Positions 22,620 to 24,373 of a stretch of 24,373 nt of DNA are shown here, piece after piece. Both the position numbers and the translations under genes were made by a program. This DNA is from an uncultured Collinsella sp. Its GTDB lineage: Bacteria > Actinomycetota > Coriobacteriia > Coriobacteriales > Coriobacteriaceae. Under the pieces are notes generated by a model, which saw only the letters and a program-made list of their open reading frames with translations, was not told where the DNA came from and ran no database searches. Each line of letters begins with the position of its first letter. Positions within the stretch are counted from its first letter, which is position 1. The stretch spans positions 1-24,373 of the forward strand of contig CABUZI010000013.1 in assembly GCA_902496005.1 (NCBI GenBank), written 5' to 3'.

Positions 22620-23002
22620 TCGCCCGAGCTTGCACACAGCCTTTTGCGAGCTCTTGCCATGAACGAGAGCCAGGCTGTCACGTACAAGACGCTCATAAAG
22701 GACGCCTCGTACGGTGAGACGGGCCCCGACGAGAGGACCATCGCTGCGCACCTGGATCTCTTCAACAGGCTCAAGCTGACCGAGGACCTGTGCGGATGGG
22801 AGCCATCGAGGTCAAGCTGAGTGATGCGAAAGCAGACGATGGAGCGAGAAATCTCAAGGCGCTGGAGAGGAAAGTGCTCTCCAATCCTGCCGCCCAGAAT
22901 GCCGCGCCGGCGTTTTTGGCGGTCGTGGTTGGAAAGGGGAGCATTGCCTACACACGCGACGACGGCGTGGCGGTGATCCCCATGGCGGCACTTGGGGCGT
23001 AG
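22620..23002 (+). pseudogene. Remnant of a DUF4143-type AAA ATPase
   Basis: Two pieces of one family are visible. From 22620 the frame reads SPELAHSLLRALAMNESQAV, then TIAAHLDLFNRLKLTEDLCGW up to about 22790, typical of the middle of DUF4143 proteins. It then hits a stop, while from 22790 in another frame MGAIEVKLSDAKADDGARNL continues to a TAG at 23002, typical of the family's C-terminal nuclease-like end. The Walker-A-bearing N-terminal ATPase part and roughly a hundred residues between the two pieces are missing. This is an internally deleted and frame-shifted relic, not an active gene. A 70-codon reading of the second piece alone could be annotated as a small gene but has no plausible independent function. 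Confidence 0.75.
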
Positions 23003-23028
23003 TGGTTTTGCGGGCGTGCCGTGCTTCC

Positions 23029-23160
23029 TTTACCGAAAATCCATTTGGTAAACCAGATGCTCGCGGATAGAATAAAGTTGACGGCAGCCCAAGTTCTGGA
23101 GAGCTGGGAAACGCCGTTGCTTGGTCAAGAGGTCGGTGCCTTAATGGCAGCGACTTGTTA
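23029..23160 (+). ncRNA. Candidate structured RNA, copy 1
   Basis: This aligns along its length with 24120-24255, with shared blocks TACCGAAAA, CCATTTG, TAGAATAA, GACGGCAGCCCAAGTT, GGA-AGCTGGG, CGCCGTT and GCCTTAA. Stem A pairs ACGGC (23081-23085) with GCCGT (23113-23117) and inner CCCA (23088-23091) with TGGG (23105-23108). Stem B pairs AGGTCG (23130-23135) with CGACTT (23151-23156) and TGCC (23137-23140) with GGCA (23146-23149). A terminator-like hairpin lies about 90 nt downstream. It may be a free small RNA or the leader of the SIMPL gene. It does not match a riboswitch class I can recall. Confidence 0.6.
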
Positions 23161-23230
23161 TGCTTCGAATGCTGCTTGAGTGCCTCGGAAAGTTCGATAA
23201 GCGCCGTGAAGAGCGAGACCAAAGCAACCA

Positions 23231-23296
23231 AGAGCTCTACGAGCTCTGATGGGCCCGGGATGACCTCTGATTCAAGTCACCGGGCCTCAATCTTTT
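23231..23296 (+). terminator. Terminator-like hairpins after RNA element copy 1
   Basis: GGCCCGG (23252-23258) plus TGAC (23261-23264) pair with GTCA (23276-23279) plus CCGGGCC (23280-23286), with a 2-nt bulge, followed by TCAATCTTTTT. Just upstream, AGAGCTC/GAGCTCT (23231-23237 with 23241-23247) forms a 7-bp hairpin. Together they could end an RNA that starts near 23029, or act as an attenuator for the SIMPL gene 145 nt downstream. Confidence 0.6.
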
Positions 23297-23394
23297 TCAT
23301 CCATTTGAATAGAGCGGGCGACTCTCTTGGGGCCATCTGCATGGCGCGTGCCTGGCGCGCGTGGCACAGCATCCCATTTTTGTGTCCGCACGGG

Positions 23395-23420
23395 TGGCTA
23401 CGCTTACCGCAACGTAGCCA
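23395..23420 (+). promoter_or_regulatory. Hairpin just upstream of the SIMPL-gene ribosome site
   Basis: TGGCTACG (23395-23402) and CGTAGCCA (23413-23420) are a perfect 8-bp inverted repeat with a 10-nt loop, ending 6 nt before the ribosome binding site. It could be an operator or a leader structure affecting translation. Confidence 0.45.
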
Positions 23421-23441
23421 TTCGTGGAAAGGACGGATGTC

Positions 23442-24083
23442 ATGGCAACGGATAAGACCGGTTATGTGAGCGTTGGCGCCGAGATAGAGGACGAGGTTAT
23501 GCCCGACCGCGTGATCTTTAGCATTGGCTTTGGTGGTCGCCGCACCACCAAGGAATCGTGCCTGGAGGATTACAACACCGATCGCGCCCGCGTAGCCGCC
23601 GCGCTGGCGCCCTTTGGTTTTGATAGCGAATTAACATGCTGTCGGTACACTTGTTATGCGCAGATGACGCGCAAGAAGGCGACGATTGTGGGCTACAACT
23701 ACTATGCGTACGGTACGGTTGCCGCGCCTGTCGATTCGACTGACTTTGCTGCTGTGTGGACCGCACTCAATACCTGCGAGTCACATGCCGACATGAGCAT
23801 TCGATTTGAGTTGGCGGATCAGCGCGCGGCGGAAGACGCCCTGATTGCCCGTGCGGTTGAACGTGCTCGCGGCAACGCGCAGGCACTTGCCGTTGCGGCG
23901 GGGTCTATGCTGGGCGGCGTCAAGCATATCTCGTATAACAGTCGGGCGGCGGGCTATGGTCGAACATACTGTGTTGCCGCGTGTGCTCCCGATGGGGCGT
24001 CCGGAGGCTCCGAGGAGACGGTGCTGGAGCCAGAGCCTATCGAGGTCGAGTGCTCCGTGGATATGGAATGGTGGCTGGAGTAG
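23442..24083 (+). CDS. SIMPL (DUF541) domain protein
   Basis: This 213-aa protein contains one SIMPL/DUF541 domain. The opening YVSVGAEIEDEVMPDRVIFSIGF matches the family's start (x-V-x-G-x-a-x-v-x-x-D-x-a), with an AVERARGNAQALAVAAG block near 140-155 (the family's A-x-x-k-A-x-x-l-A) and an acidic C-terminal strand ending IEVECSVDMEWWLE. Many family members are periplasmic or exported, but no signal peptide is visible here, so a cytosolic location is likely. The ATG at 23442 follows AAAGGA by about 8 nt; an upstream in-frame GTG at 23424 would include the ribosome site and is not favoured. Function of the family is poorly known. It lies between two copies of an RNA-like element. Confidence 0.88.
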   Translation: MATDKTGYVSVGAEIEDEVMPDRVIFSIGFGGRRTTKESCLEDYNTDRARVAAALAPFGFDSELTCCRYTCYAQMTRKKATIVGYNYYAYGTVAAPVDSTDFAAVWTALNTCESHADMSIRFELADQRAAEDALIARAVERARGNAQALAVAAGSMLGGVKHISYNSRAAGYGRTYCVAACAPDGASGGSEETVLEPEPIEVECSVDMEWWLE

Positions 24084-24119
24084 GAAGCAGGTGCTGAGCG
24101 GCTGAGGGACCGAGGCTTC

Positions 24120-24260
24120 GCTACCGAAAAAACCATTTGTTAAACTCAATGTCCGTGGGTAGAATAAGGTCGACGGCAGCCCAAGTTGTGGATAGCTGGG
24201 CAGCGCCGTTACTTCGATTAAGGGGTCAATGCCTTAACGGCGTCGACCCCTCTTCTTTAA
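24120..24260 (+). ncRNA. Candidate structured RNA, copy 2
   Basis: This is a diverged copy of 23029-23160. Stem A pairs ACGGC (24173-24177) with GCCGT (24205-24209) and inner GCCCA (24179-24183) with TGGGC (24197-24201). Stem B pairs GGGGTC (24222-24227) with GACCCC (24245-24250) and GCC (24231-24233) with GGC (24239-24241) around a TTAA loop. Stem B differs in sequence from copy 1 but keeps its pairing, which supports an RNA structure. TCTTCTTT follows stem B directly, so it may itself be a terminator. It begins about 37 nt after the SIMPL stop codon. Confidence 0.62.
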
Positions 24261-24296
24261 TATGAGAAAGCCATTGTCAATAGGCGTGTTTGTTCG

Positions 24297-24325
24297 AGCC
24301 CGGTTTTAAACCGGGCTTTTTCGTT
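24297..24325 (+). terminator. Intrinsic terminator downstream of RNA element copy 2
   Basis: AGCCCGG (24297-24303) pairs with CCGGGCT (24311-24317) around TTTTAAA, followed by TTTTCGTTT. It probably ends the transcript carrying the SIMPL gene or RNA element copy 2. Confidence 0.85.
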
Positions 24326-24373
24326 TCCCGTCGGGAGGGCCCGCGCACGCTGCACGTTTAGTCGACGCTTGCC

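Noticed and set aside
22790..23002. Independent small gene of 70 codons.
   Set aside because: It is the C-terminal end of a DUF4143-type protein and directly continues, in another frame, a preceding fragment of the same family.

Overview
The window looks like a chromosomal piece of a Collinsella-like gut member of the Coriobacteriia (Actinomycetota). This is an inference from the high GC content, GC-biased codon third positions, strictly anaerobic gene content (polyferredoxin, molybdenum hydroxylase, YgfK/SsnA, PTS sugar uptake) and sparse, hairpin-rich intergenic DNA. No rRNA, tRNA, insertion sequence, CRISPR array or phage gene was recognised.

Layout. 1-70: last codons of an upstream gene. 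459-4034: a probable sugar-uptake locus on + (Gfo/Idh/MocA oxidoreductase, DeoR-family regulator, fructose-type PTS IIBC) closed by a strong terminator. 4115-4409: a very regular array of a 15-bp motif alternating in orientation exactly every 40 bp. 4479-7646: a minus-strand pair, an RluA-type pseudouridine synthase and a U32 family protein. 7947-18820: a purine-related block made of ridA (+), a YheO-type regulator (-), then on + an NCS2 purine permease, ssnA, ygfK, an RnfB-like polyferredoxin and a fused 2Fe-2S/molybdopterin xanthine-dehydrogenase-like protein. 18936-21066: two arrays of 62-bp palindromic units flanking a solo AbiEi/DUF559-type gene. 21084-22475: a DUF234-type ATPase behind a large near-perfect dyad. 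22528-23002: a small 23-bp tandem repeat and a decayed DUF4143 ATPase. 23029-24325: a SIMPL-domain gene between two diverged copies of a structured, terminator-associated RNA-like element.

How the genes may work together. The permease/ssnA/ygfK/ferredoxin/xdh set matches the core of the anaerobic purine (urate/xanthine) breakdown clusters of gut bacteria. The permease imports the base, the molybdenum hydroxylase interconverts oxidised purines, the four-cluster ferredoxin and the flavin/Fe-S protein YgfK move electrons and probably reduce the purine ring, and SsnA is a metal-dependent amidohydrolase for an opened or deaminated intermediate. The ring-opening partners known from other clusters (YgeX, YgeY, YgeW, HyuA) and a separate FAD subunit are not in this window. 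A Fur-box-like sequence lies between the -35 and -10 of the probable permease promoter.

The least explained content is non-coding: two unrelated families of alternately inverted short motifs with near-constant spacing (40 bp, and about 29/33 bp), and a duplicated structured RNA-like element of about 130-140 nt with paired changes in its stems.
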